Below are positions 33,262 through 45,286 of a DNA stretch of 64,000 nt, piece by piece; position 1 is the stretch's first letter; every line of letters starts with the position of its first letter. The translations under genes and the position numbers were made by a program. The notes under the pieces are model-generated. The model searched no databases, was not told where the DNA came from, and was given only the letters and a program-made list of their open reading frames with translations. The stretch comes from Cylindrotheca closterium (Eukaryota; Bacillariophyta; Bacillariophyceae; Bacillariales; Bacillariaceae), in the NCBI GenBank assembly GCA_933822405.4, contig CAKOGP040000668.1, positions 62,001 through 126,000 of the forward strand, in the 5' to 3' direction.

Positions 33262-34458
33262 TAGCTGTGATTTCTGCGATCTCACCAAAATGGATGGTAC
33301 AATTGTACTCCTTTTTCAAGAGACTGTTATTTCTATTGTGAAGAACTCCAAAGTGAAAACATGGATCGAACGAAATATGACTAAATTGATTGCAAACGCG
33401 AAATGTTCATGCGGCTACACTGTCAGTTTCCCCCAGAATAGCCCTCACTTTTCTTGAAGGTGAAAATCAATGATCTGTCAGTATTGATAATCGTAGAATA
33501 AAAACAGATAGTCAGTGATGATTGTTACTATTGAATGCTTGTCAAGTTGAGGCCACACGGACACAGAGATTTGCATGACCCGCTGGCACTTTCATGACCC
33601 AGCTTCTTGCATGCTTAAGCTACAGAGTTCCACAACAAAGATGGTTTACGGGTAGAGGGATCTACATTACTCGTACTTTCATTGACAAGCTTCTTGCATG
33701 CTAAAGCCGCAGAATTCCACGACAGGAGCGAGGGATGGTTCGGGTCGTCCTCTGCCCTCAGATCGCTTGTTCTGGTTGCCATGTGCCATGCAAAGATTCA
33801 CTGATGGGTAGACCAGTGGTCATCCGCACTACTAGGTTCGACCTGTGCACTACCGGAGGATATAGTGACCGTTCCAGAGAATTGTAACCACAGAGCACTC
33901 TGGTCACAATTAAGCCTATTTGCGAACTTTTCAAATCTGGCATGCCTTTTTTAAATACTTTTAAAAAGCACCATTTTCTTCTGTTCTAGCTGATGCATGT
34001 ACAACGATTACTACACAACTGACATTTTCAGTACCGGAACCCTGTTGACGCACAGAAACTGCATAGAAACTGTGATCGAAACCAAGACCAACGAGAATGC
34101 TGTGGCATATATAAAATTATATCTTGAAGTTTCCACACCTCTTCTGAAGCAGATTGAACTCCTCGTGTGGAAGCTAAAATTCCTTGCATTGACACGTCTC
34201 ATAAACAAAAATGATTCCGGGGTCATTTGGTGGTCGCTGCCATTATGACCGTATAACTCTTTTTCATGAACTTATTTTTCCGGCACCTGGTACTGGTAAC
34301 CTCACCAATTCACGAAAAACGTAAATAAATCACAAAATTACAGACAATCGCCACTCCTTGTCTCTTCAAACAAGGACTCGCAAATCAACTATCAACAAAA
34401 GCTATTGTCTCTCGACCTTCTTTACCAGCAACACTATAGTAATCGAACGTAGAGAGAT
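33262..34458. other. Intergenic region upstream of the adhesion-type gene
   Basis: About 1.2 kb. An imperfect direct repeat of about 35 bp, starting GCTTCTTGCATGCT(T/A)AAGC, occurs near 33602 and again near 33689. The last few hundred bases should contain the promoter of the large secreted-protein gene. No coding or RNA gene is supported. Confidence 0.45.
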
Positions 34459-37400
34459 ATGAAGTTTAGCTCGACTCTATTGAGTTTGGCCGCTGTTGCT
34501 GCTTTCCCAAGCATTGCCAACGCAGCTTCTACTCCGACTTGCGAAGAGCAAAGCGGTTGTATCCAATTCAGTGTCAACAAGTTGAACTCCGATTCCTGTG
34601 GTCTGGGCGGAGAATGTGCTGTTGAAGTATGTATGCAAGTGAAGAATAGTTTCCCTGGCTGTGCCAAGGATGACACTTTCAGCCACATGTGTATGCAGAG
34701 TGACAGCAACGGTTGTCCCGCATGGAAGGATGCCGATAAGACTATTCCTCTTTTGGGAGGTGTCGAAGACGGCGGGTCTTGTCAGAGTGGAAAGAAGTAT
34801 GGAGAAGGCTCTGGCGCTGGAGATCAAATCTTTCTTGGAAAATGCGAAGAAAAGAGTGATATCACAATGTGCCAAGAGGGAAAGCCAGGCCAGACTCTCT
34901 ACTGGATTCTCAAGGACGGAAATGAAAAAAATAACCCTTCGGAAGACAAGACTTTCACCTTGCCCTTCGCTCTTAACGGAGCAGACACGGGGTGTACCAG
35001 TGATGTTAGATGCTGGAACGATGAGTACAATTGTGGAGCTACGTATAAGAAGGCACAAGCGCCGAAGGAGCGTACTTGGGCTTTCACTATTCCATCTTCT
35101 AATGGAGGCTCTTGTGATGCCTGTGGAACACCAGCACTCCCTCCTACCTGGACTCCTTTTGCGGAAAGGACGGTCAATGGCGTTTTCAGCAACGACGTTT
35201 CGCCTGCCCGTTTGACTGCTCATATGAACGCCAACCCTGATGCGATTATCCATCGTCACTGTCCCAGTTGTTCCAAAGACTCCCACAAGGATATTTACTA
35301 CAAGCGTGTGACTCCTGTCCCGGATCAAGCTGCCTTTGATGCGGATAGTGGAGACGCCACTGATTTTGTTGATATCTTTGTCAAAAACTGGATGAGTACT
35401 CCCAGCAACGCTATCAACACTGATTTTAAGTTGTACAGCAGCTACGAAGATGCTGTCGAAGATGCGAATGCCTGGACCTACTGCAACTACGATGGTAAGT
35501 GACTTTTTCCTGTTCTGTCTTTTAACTTTCTGAAGACCAAGTCTAACATGCGCGCACTAATATTTTTTAGATGATTGGGTCGGTTTCCCGCGCGATTGTG
35601 GACCAACTGGATTTACTCCTGGTCAATGGATCTCTATCCACTCAGGAACCTGGACCTTTGAAGTCACTGGAGAAGTTCCTGTTCTCGTGGAAGAGCCCAC
35701 AGTTTGGACAACCTTTGCTTCGAAGGATGCAACCTACTCTTCGAATGTTTCTGGTGCTAGCTTGACTGCTCACATGAATGCCAACGCTGATGCCATCATC
35801 CACCGTAACTGTCCAGATTGTGCTGATTCTCACAAGGACATCTACTACAAGCGCCTCACACCTGTTCCAGATCCAGCTACTTTTGATGCCGACTCTGGAA
35901 AGGCAAAGAACTTTGTTGACTTGTTCACTGACAACTGGGTGGACACTCCCAGCAACAAACTCAATGTTGACTTCAAGTTGTACAGTACATATGAGGATGC
36001 TGCATTGGACAACAAGGGGTGGTCGTTTTGCAACTACAACTCGGCCGGTGTTGGATTCCCTCGTGATTGTGGACCAACTGGAAATAAGGGTGGCCAATGG
36101 ATCAACGACGAGAACTGGTCTAAGAAGTACACTTTCAGAGTGACCGGAGAGGTTTCAAATCTTGTCGATGAGCCTGCTGAGTGGACCACCTTTGTTTCAA
36201 AGGACGGCACAACCATCTCGAACTCTGTTTCAGCTGCACGATTGACTGCCCATGTCAATGAGAATGGTGCCATCATCCGCCGTATCTGTCCAACTTGCCA
36301 GTCGAAGGATCACAAGGAGATTTATTACAAGCGGATCACTCCTGTTCCAAATCAAGATGACTTCGCCAGTGCTCCCAAAGTCTTCGACTTTGTAGACTTA
36401 TTTGCCAACGCTTGGACGAGCTCTCCGAACAACGAGATCAATGTGGATTTTAAGTTATACAGTACCTACGAAGATGCTGTCTTGGATAACAGTGCTTGGA
36501 GCTACTGCAATTACGATAGTAAGTATTGGAGATTCTTGCTGACGCATTTGCATGATAGTATGAAAATTTGAATCTAATTGATTATCGTCATCTTGCTCTT
36601 TATACTTGCCTCAGGTTCGCAAGTTGGATTCCCTCGCGACTGTGGACCCACTGGATTTGCCCCTAATCAATGGACCACGACCCGCACGTGGGGTAAGGAC
36701 TTTGTCTTCGAAGTTGAAGGAACGGTCCTTTTCCACGAGCTTGATACTGTCTGGACTGAGGTTGCCAGTGTCACCAGTGGCACCTTTGAGCAAAACGAAG
36801 ATGTTACTGCCGAATCTTTGGCTGCGCATGTCGAACAAGAAGGTGCCATCATCCACCGATCGTGCCCATCTTGTGCAGATACTCACAAAGACATTTATTA
36901 CAAGCGAATCACTCCTATTCCCGCACAAAGCGACTTTGATGGAGCGACTCCTGACAATTTCTTGGACCTCTTCACCGAAAATTGGTTCAGCACCCCAAGC
37001 AACAAACTCGATATTGATTTCAAGTTGTACAGTTCGTACGATGACGCTTTCCTTGATGTCAACGCCTGGACTTATTGCAACTATGATAATGAGCATGTTG
37101 GATTTCCTGGTGATTGTGGGCCAACTGGATCCGAAGCTGACCAATGGAACTCCAAGAGCCAAACTGGAAAGGACTACACGTTGTACGCTGCCGGAGTCAT
37201 CCCTTTGCCTGCATACAATGAATGGGATGTCATCGCTAGCAGTGCTGCTAATGTCAAGAATGTTGAGGTCGATGATGCCATGCTTCGACAACACTTGGCG
37301 ACTACGAATGGCATTATTCGTCGCTTCTGTCCTGGTTGCAGCGACCCTCTCCACAAGGAAATCTACTACAAGCGAATCACCCCACTTCCGGAGCCAAGTG

Positions 37401-40400
37401 AATTCGACGGAACGACTCCAGAAGACTTTTTGGATCTTTTCTTGAACAATTGGTTCGATCAGCCAAAGAATGAGCTCAACGTGGATTTTGAGCTCTACTC
37501 AACATATTTGGATGCGCGTACTGGTGAGAATAAGTGGGCCTACTGTAATTATAACGACGCTACTGTTGGTTTCCCACGCGACTGTGGGCCACAAGGAAAG
37601 CTTGGAAACGGATGGATCTCGATGTCCAAGCATTGGACCAGGGATTTCAGCTTTGAAGTGGAAGGTAACTTGGAACCAGTGATTCAAGCTGCATCTTTGT
37701 CTGCTATTGAAGAATGGACTGTCGTTGCCGAAGCAACTCATACTACTAAGACTAAGTATTACGCGAGCGAAGCCCATGTCATGAAGCATGTTGTCGACAG
37801 CACAAACGGCATCATTCGGCGACTCTGCCCCAGCTGTGCCGAATCTCACAAAGAGATCTACTACAGACGGTTGACAAGTTTCCCAACAGTTGATGAGTAC
37901 AAGAATTCCGCGTCTGCCGCTAGCAGTTTCATGGATATGATGATCAACAACTGGTACAGCTATCCCAAGAACGTTCTTGACACTGATTTTGCCCTATTCT
38001 CTACCTACGAGGATGCTCTTGCAGGAATCAATGCTTGGAACTTTTGCAACTACGATAATTCTGGAGTCGGTTTCCCACGTGATTGTGGTCCAAATGGATT
38101 TGTTGCCTCCCAATGGACCTCGTTTGAACGCAATACTGGAAGATTATTCGCGTTCTCTGTTGAAGGAAGCGTCCCACCAGAACCTGAATTGGCGGCCTTG
38201 GCAGATTCGGAAGGGTGGACTGGAGTGGCCCGAAAGAGTGCAGGTATCCCTTACCAGTGTTTGAGCGATGAGGAATTCCGCACACAAATGGAAGCGACAA
38301 ACGGAATCGTTCGCCGTCTGTGTCCATCATGCACAAACCCAACTCATCGCGAGATCTACTACAGAAGAATTACTCCCATTCCCGACCAGTCAGAATTCGA
38401 AACTTCAGATGCTAAGAATTTCTTGGACTTGTTCTTGGACAACTGGATGAAAGAGCCTTCGAACGAATTGAACATCGACTTTGAGTTGTATTCGACATAC
38501 GAAGATGCTCGAAAGGGTCGCAGCAAGTGGACCTACTGCAACTACGATGACAGCGGCGTTGGATTTCCACGAGACTGTGGCCCGCACAGTTTCACTCCAT
38601 CTCAGTGGACTTCGACCTCTCGCAGATCACAAGATTTCGTTTTTGAGGTCGAAGGAAACTTTGCTACTGACAATGAGTGCAAGCCACCACCAAAGGCATG
38701 TGTTGCGACTGGTTGGGGTGATCCACAGTACGTATCATACTACCAACCTGATTGCAACTTTTCTATATCGTCGTTTCCGAGTTTTCACTTCTAATGTTTG
38801 TCCCCTTCAATTATAGCATGATTACATTTGACGGATTGAAATATGATGCGCATGCAATTGGCGAAGTTATCATGATGATGTCGCAGGATTCTGATCTCAT
38901 GGTGCAGGCCCGTTTGGAAAAGGTCGTTGGGCACGGAGCCGACCCTGCAGGTATGACTTTGTTTTGTTGCGAAGCCATCTTGTGATACACTTCTAAATTT
39001 TTCTTTCATTCGATTTGCAGCAACAACTGGTGTGGCCATCCGCGAAAACCCAATGGCTGATGGCACTGAATATCCGCTTGTTCAGGTATCCATGACATCT
39101 GGAGAGAATCCTCCCCTTACTTTGTTTAACTGTCCCGTTGAACTGTACATCGATCAAGTCAAGCAAGAGGATCTTTTCGCTGGATACCATTCGAACGATG
39201 TGAAGGTCGAAGTTCATATGAACACCGGAAGGATCCATATTGAGTACCCCGACCTTCAGCTCAACTTGAAGGTTTTGCAGTTCATGGACCTATGCCACTT
39301 CACTGTTACCTACGCCTTATTGAACGACTGTCGCCCCGAGGAGAGCATCATTGGTCTTCTTGGATCTCCAGATGACGACGCCACTAACGACTGGATGAAA
39401 CGAGACGGTACTGTTGTTGATCTTCCTTCTGGTGGACTCTCATCATTTTTCTTCGGACCAGCGTATGAATACGTCACCCAGAACTGGTGTATCTACACGG
39501 AGAACGAGAGTCTTTTTACTTATCAGCCTGGCTACAACTTTACTTACTACGAGCACTGCGGCGTCGATTACAACCCCGAGTTGGAGAGATCTCTCGAAGA
39601 AGCCACTCCGGAGCAGCTCGAAAAATGTGGGGATGGGAATACAGCATGCTTGTTGGAAGCGGTGAACTTGGGTGAAGGTGCCGCCGATCAATCGCTTGAA
39701 ACACCCGGTGCTGATGAAGAAGAACCGGAAGAAATCAAGCTTCTGAAAACAGAAGCCAGCAGCATCATTTCTGATATTGTCTTGGAGGGTATGTCAAACT
39801 ATCTTTACAGCACGTGTCTATTCTCAGGAACTTTGGTCACTAATTGATTTTTCTTGTTATGCAGTTCCTGATACACCGCCTGCTGATGGAGATTGTCCTG
39901 TTTGCAGAGCCGTTGGTTGGGGAGATCCGTGAGTCATCCTATCCACTTTTTCGGATGCCTACATCATGCCTTCGTTTTCTGACTTTTGCTATATTTCCCT
40001 GTTTATATTTTAGTCACATTATCACTTTTGATGGAGTAAGTGCCTCGCGACGCTCCTGTGGTTTGTCTATGTTTTTTTGTGTGTGACGTTGATTCTAAAT
40101 AACTCCTTTTGGTTTCGATAGGTTTCATACGATGTCCACGTCAAGGGTGAGCTAACTTTCCTGAAGTCAACCGATCCAGAGAATGACTTCACTATCCAAG
40201 CAAGAACTGTCGCTGTCAAGAACCATCCGAAAGGACCGGCCGTGACAAGCGGTGTCTTGGTTCACAAAACTGGACAACCTACTATCCAAGTCTCTCTTGG
40301 CGAGGATGAAGGAAGTGAGCTAGCAACTGGCTTCACTGTAAGCAACAACGAGTGTCCAGTGCAATTGTTTGTGGATGGAGAAGCAAGAGATATTACCACC

Positions 40401-42087
40401 GGAACCGGTTTGGCTGATGCCACTGTTCAAGTGAAGGGCAATCGCATTGTTGTTGAGTATTTGGATCTTCAAATGCGCATGGATATGAGTGTGCGATCGT
40501 GGAGGGATGAGTGTCACTTCTCGGTGACCTACTTCTTGGCCGACTGTCCGTGTGATGGTAGCTTGGTTGGTATTCTTGGACAGCCAGATGGTGAATGGTC
40601 GAATGATTGGCACGAACCTGACGGAACCCCAGTTGATATTCCTCGCAGTAGTCGCAAGCGTCGTGGTCGCGAAGCATACGACTACTCGTTGACTTGGTGT
40701 TTGGGTCGTGATGCATCGCACTTCACTTATGAACCAGACATGAGCCATGGTGACTTTGACTTGTGTACTGGAATCAAGGGTGATGACAAGTAAGTGAACT
40801 GGTTTGATTGTATTGGTTGGTCACCTGTTTTTGGTTGAAACTTGTTGCTAATCGCTTGGTTTCTGTACAGCTATGATGTCGATGTTGATGAGATCATCGA
40901 AGAAGCAAGCCCAGAGGTCATCGAGCAGTGTACGACTGATAATACCTTGGATGAGGGCTGTGTTATCGAATGCGTGTTTCTTGGAGAAGGAGCATGCGAT
41001 GAATATGTCGAGATTGTTCAGAATACTCAAACTGCTGACATTCCGGATACTCCAGAGGAAACTCTAGAGGAAACTCCAGAGGACACTCCAGATCTTCCTG
41101 ATATTGACGACACCCCGGACGACACTCCAGAAGATGACACTGACGTTGGAACCTCTGATAATAGCAACACCAGCCCCACTGATACTGAAGGTATCCCAGA
41201 AGACAATGATACTCCAGCCGAAGAAAATGACACACCCTCTGGAAGTCTCGGTGATCCACATTGTAAGTCGGAAACCATTTATTCGTGCACAATCCACAAT
41301 CCAAATGATGCGCTCACATTATTGTCTCTTTTCATCTGCAGTCCGCGCATGGAACAACGATCATTTCGAATACCATGGACAATGTGATCTCATGCTCGCC
41401 AAGGACCCCGACTTTGCTGATGGTCTTGGAATCGAGGTTGAGATTCGTACCAAGCTTGTTCGATTCTGGAGTTATATCAAGAGTGCTGCCATTCGCATCG
41501 GTGATGATATTTTGGAAGTCCAAGGCTCTGCCGACCCCGAGGTTGGTGTGACCGAATACTGGATGAATCTTGAATATCAAGGTCCCATCAAGACTCTTGG
41601 AGGTTTCCCAGTAACTGTTTCCGCAAGAAGTCAGAGAAAGCGCAGCTTTGTGATTGATTTGAGTTCCAAGTTCCCCGGCGAGAAGATCGAAATCTCCACC
41701 TTCAGAGAGTTCGTCAAGGTCGACTTTATCAAATCTTCGGAAGCATCCTTTGGTAATGCCGTCGGTATGTTGGGTGATAAGAAAACTGGAAAGCTTCTCG
41801 GAAGAGATGGAACCGAAATGGATGACTTCTACGCCCTTGGAGCCCAATGGCAAGTCCGTCCCGATGAAAACATGTTGTTCCACCGTGCTGAAGACCCTCA
41901 GTTCCCCAAGGCTTGTGTGATCCCTGAAGATCCCCAAGGAGAACGTCGTCGTCGCCTTGATGAGCAATCCGTTACTGTAGATCAAGCCGAGGCAGCCTGT
42001 GCTGCATTGAAGAATCCGCTCGATCGCAAGGACTGCGTTTATGACATCTTGGCCACCCAGGACCTCGACATGGTTGGGGCATTCTAA
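34459..42087 (+). CDS. Secreted GDPH/VWD-domain multimodular protein (adhesive or matrix type)
   Basis: CDS is join(34459..35494, 35571..36518, 36615..38727, 38817..38950, 39021..39788, 39865..39928, 40014..40035, 40122..40789, 40871..41262, 41342..42087), 2296 aa; all nine introns are GT-AG and in phase. Signal peptide at 1-22 (…SIANA). Residues 25-225 are Cys-rich. Seven modules of about 160 residues follow to ~1345, each with (C)P.C...HK(D/E)IYY(K/R)R(I/L)T, LYS(T/S)YEDA-like and CNYD...VGFPRDCGP. Two VWD-type modules begin GWGDPHMITFDG (GDPH 1363-1366) and GWGDPHIITFDG (1686-1689). An acidic Thr/Pro linker leads to a C-terminal GDPH domain (GDPHFRAWNNDHFEYHGQCD, 2045 on), then RRRRL and DLDMVGAF. 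GDPH domains are known from diatom adhesive-trail proteins. Extracellular adhesion or matrix function is inferred. Confidence 0.85.
40014..40035 (+). other. 22-nt micro-exon of the GDPH/VWD gene
   Basis: Flanked by TATATTTTAG and GTAAGT, this 22-nt exon supplies the bases needed to read GDP-HIITFDG-VSYDVH across exons 6, 7 and 8. It matches GDPHMITFDGLKYDAH in the first VWD-type module. Skipping it would destroy the frame and the motif. Confidence 0.85.
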
Positions 42088-42483
42088 GCTGAAAGATACG
42101 TATATTCATATATAACATAATAAAGAAAAAAAGAATCAATGATTCAATATTGCATTTGCATTCAAATTCTTGCGATAATATACTACAGTATGCTGCTGCG
42201 ATTATATGCATATATAAATTCAATACATATATATGCGTGCAGGTGGATGATCTCTTTTATTGAGTATCGCATGATTTTTTAATCGAACGTGTCGAATTCA
42301 TGTTCTCATGCAGTTATCGTTCGAACGTTCGTTGAAATAAAATTCTTATTGACGTGGAATCGAAATTATATAGTGATGATGATGTGGTCCATCATGTGAA
42401 TAATTCCAAGTTATTGGACGAGATCGTTCACGTGATACAAATGCCTACCCTATCGAATCTGCATGTCAATTTATTAGATCAAC
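42088..42483. other. AT-rich intergenic region
   Basis: 396 bp; an A-rich stretch (AATAAAGAAAAAAAG, about 42118) just after the stop of the GDPH/VWD gene could serve 3'-end formation. Repeated ATATAT words near 42100-42235 and TCGAACG words near 42310-42335. No gene. Confidence 0.4.
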
Positions 42484-43083
42484 ATGAAGAAGCCAACATC
42501 GCTCATTGAAGCCTTTACAATAGCTATGAGTCTCACAGTTGGAGGAAGCAATGCGTTACACGTTTCGCCTCAGAATTCGGCTAAAGCTAATACCATGGGC
42601 AGTTCCAGTAGACGGTTCTTCATGACGTCGACGGCTTCACTTCTTTCTACAACATTGGTGACCCAATCGGCGCCTGCGAATGCTGCTTGGTTGGATAATA
42701 TATTCAATAAGAAAGAAGAAGAAGAATTCACCTATGATGCTTTCAAGGACTTGGTGCAATCCAAGAAGATCAAGAGTGTTCAATTCAGTTGGAATGGGAG
42801 TTCCCTCACCTGCATCGACTCGTCTGGAAAGAAGCGATCACTCGAAGGTATCCCAGACGATCCATCTCTCCTCGTCGCACTTGTGAATGCTGGCATTGAC
42901 CCAACTGTCGATGACTTTCCCTATGAGAAGCACATGTCAAGTTCTGGTTGGTTCCGGGATTCAGTCCTGCGTGACGATACTTTGACGGATGAAGAAAAGT
43001 ACAAGTACCGTGGATACAAGACTTTCCGGGAGAATATTCCAGAGAATAGAGTCTACATTCCTTCAAACCTAATTTCAAATTAG
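42484..43083 (+). CDS. Thylakoid-lumen-type protein with FtsH-ectodomain-like fold
   Basis: 199 aa, intronless. The N-terminus looks tripartite: a signal peptide (about 1-25, ending GGSNALHVS), a Ser-rich transit segment, and a twin-arginine lumen signal SSRRFFMTSTASLLSTTLV...SAPANA before AWLDN. The mature part starts with FTYDAFKDLVQSKKIKSVQFSW and continues with DSSGKKRSLEGIPDDPSLL and LVNAGID. That order (Y.xF..LV...I..V....DG.......P.D..LL..L...GV) is the pattern of the N-terminal ectodomain of FtsH proteases. There is no AAA+ or protease domain, so it is not a protease itself. A role as a lumenal partner or regulator is inferred. The end (KYRGYKTFRENIPENRVYIP) is Tyr/Arg-rich. No Cys in the mature part suggests that it has no disulfides. 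Confidence 0.72.
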   Translation: MKKPTSLIEAFTIAMSLTVGGSNALHVSPQNSAKANTMGSSSRRFFMTSTASLLSTTLVTQSAPANAAWLDNIFNKKEEEEFTYDAFKDLVQSKKIKSVQFSWNGSSLTCIDSSGKKRSLEGIPDDPSLLVALVNAGIDPTVDDFPYEKHMSSSGWFRDSVLRDDTLTDEEKYKYRGYKTFRENIPENRVYIPSNLISN

Positions 43084-43450
43084 ATTTCAGCAGGTCAAGG
43101 GCGCAGCCAACAGGCCGTGTCGCCGCCTATAATCTGCATCATCACAAATGTCAACAAGTCTTATGCTGTCTATATAATAGCCTTACTTTAAATGTGATTA
43201 TCGAATCAACACACCATCGAGTTTAATTGTTCTCCCTTACTTTATCAGCATCTAATTTCCTGATTTCAGAAATCCCGGGAACGTAGTCTTGAAATTAATT
43301 TGCTGCATCCATGCATCCACGCAATCATCATGTTTCAATCAGAGAACCTTCTGCTATACTCAAAGAAAACCATGCGGGTCCGAATCACTAGCCCATTTAG
43401 TGAAATTTTTCCTGTCTGTGACTATTCGGAACAAACATAGCCTCTTACTA
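43084..43450. other. Intergenic region between convergent genes
   Basis: 367 bp between two convergent stop codons, so it holds both 3' ends. Nothing else is visible. Confidence 0.4.
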
Positions 43451-43670
43451 TTACTCTGCTGTCTGCTTCATTCGCTTTCGCAATTCCCAAAATGAGACCA
43501 ACGTGGTGGACAGCCGTTGCATACAAAGACTCTTGATCACAATGCATCGGGGCTCCAGTGCATTTTGAATAGAGGTCACCAGTAGAATGGCTTCCAGCAA
43601 TCCATCGCTCCCAGACAAGCCTCCGACATCGACAAAGACAACATCGAAACCTACCCTTGTTCCATTTTCC

Positions 43671-43704
<34 letters not shown>

Positions 43705-44710
43705 CGTCATCATTGTTGTAATTGATGTGACTTTGTTTTTCTTGTTTGTAATACTCTTGTTGGATCCGAAGCAAGGAGGCAGTCTTCCAGGCATCCCCAA
43801 CGGCAAAAAACACGTCTGGATACTTGTTCTTGGCCTGCTTGATAATTTTGGACCCAACGTCGACACCAATACAGTATTTTCCAGCTTGTTCTAACAGGGC
43901 TGTGGTGGTTCCGAAATGACACCCGACTTCTAAAATTGCATCTGAATCTGGTTTGATGACGACATGTGGAATGGTGTCTCGGTACTCTTGCACACCAACC
44001 GTTGCCAGGATATGAGGTGGTGGGATCGCATTGTAGTCTTTGGTGTATCGCTTTCCATAAACTAAGCGAGATGCGAATTGACTTAGACCCAACGACTTTA
44101 CCAAAATGATCAAGTCTTTGTTGGATTGTTGATTTTGAAACTCTTGGATCAAACTCAGTGATGTCCACTCGAGATCGTTCCCCACAATGGCATTGACATC
44201 CAAGACCAAAACATCATAAGACGATGGCTCTGACAGAGAAGGAAAGAAAGCCTCTCTCCAATCTTGTAATTTCTTGATTTCTCGAAAGGTGGAAATTTCA
44301 GGGAAAAATATATCCTCTTTACCACTTTGCAAGCGCATGGCAGCTGTGCGTTGTTTTTGCTTACTGATAGTAGCACCGTCGTCTGACACTGCAGGAGGTG
44401 TCTTGGGAAACTTGCGCTGAACATCCACCAGCGTAGCAGAGGCACAACTTTCACATATTTGTGTAGAAACTTCACGAAGCTGAGACCCTAATTCTGCGAC
44501 CCTGTAATGTGGCTTGACACAAAATTCTACAGCTAGTGTCAACTCTTTTGTGGAAGCACAGGCAATAATCTTATTTTTGAACTGACTGACGTCATTGTAT
44601 TTCGTTTGTGCTTGAAATGATGATGAGGAGAGAGCAAGGGTAATTGGAAGATCGTCGAAAAGCACGAAGGCAAGGAGGAAGGATGCCAGCAAAAACGTTT
44701 GGGTTGACAT
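43451..44710 (-). CDS. Class I SAM-dependent methyltransferase-like protein, secretory/plastid-targeted
   Basis: 419 aa, intronless, ATG at 44710-44708. A hydrophobic N-terminal signal (about 6-28) ends near LPITLALSSSSF, so the protein enters the secretory pathway or a complex plastid. Residues ~40-250 are family-specific. Motif I of Rossmann methyltransferases is clear: DAILEVGCHFGTTTALLEQAG (about 269-289), followed by GVDVGSKIIKQAKNKYPD and a motif II-like FDVVFVDVGGLSG. A nine-Ala tract (43672-43701, GCT/GCA run) interrupts the fold between motifs and is likely a disordered insertion. The substrate is unknown; an FtsJ- or rRNA-type enzyme is possible but unsupported. It is head-to-head with the receptor at 45287. 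Decayed copies of its 5' half lie upstream of two downstream receptor genes. Confidence 0.8.
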
Positions 44711-45286
44711 TATCTCACTTTATATCATATTGAAGAATTGAATGGATACCGCGGTACAATATCTGTGTAATATGCGGTATAAAAAATAATCATCTCCCAT
44801 TCGTGTCGAATGAATCAAGATCCCTCATTCAGGGTGCAGCCGCGCAGCGCAGCGCGGTGATGGTGCCAATTAATTAAAATACTGCACTGTAGGTATTTTT
44901 ATTTTCACCAATGATACATTCCAAGAATGTCATTTGATACCTGGTACAACGAGGATTCGCCATTTGGTGCCGGAGGAAGCTGATCAAATTCAGTACCGGT
45001 AGAGTGAATCACCGGGTAGAGTGCCGGTGGTTCCATCACTATAGTAAACGAGTACGAGTATAGGGACTGTCGGTCCGCCATCGTCGAATGAACAAAGTGG
45101 AGGGAGCAGGAGCTATTCAAATACTGAGAACGCTTCGCCATATCATAAATAAATTGGAAAAAACCCGGTACGAAAATGACCGAGCGATCTCTTTTATTCG
45201 TTTTCAAGCCACAACTTCAATTCGCTTTTGTTCAGACCGGCCTATTCCATCACAGCAATTGCTGTTATTATTTCTACTTCAATACG
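44711..45286. promoter_or_regulatory. Divergent region between methyltransferase and receptor genes
   Basis: 576 bp between head-to-head genes, so it should contain both promoters. Features: short GCGCAGC repeats at about 44840-44860, an ACCGGT patch (44990-45025) and the word ATTCGCCATTTGGTGC (44952-44967). That word recurs at about 52007 upstream of the fourth tandem receptor gene, at a comparable place. Confidence 0.5.

Noticed and set aside
34477..35328. Minus-strand frame of 283 aa opposite the first exon of the GDPH/VWD gene
   Set aside because: It is a shadow of repeat-rich coding sequence; composition and lack of domains fit antisense noise.
45176..45286. 37-residue N-terminal extension of receptor 1
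   Set aside because: Paralogues start at the position of the ATG at 45287, and the extension lies in the upstream region with no conserved sequence.
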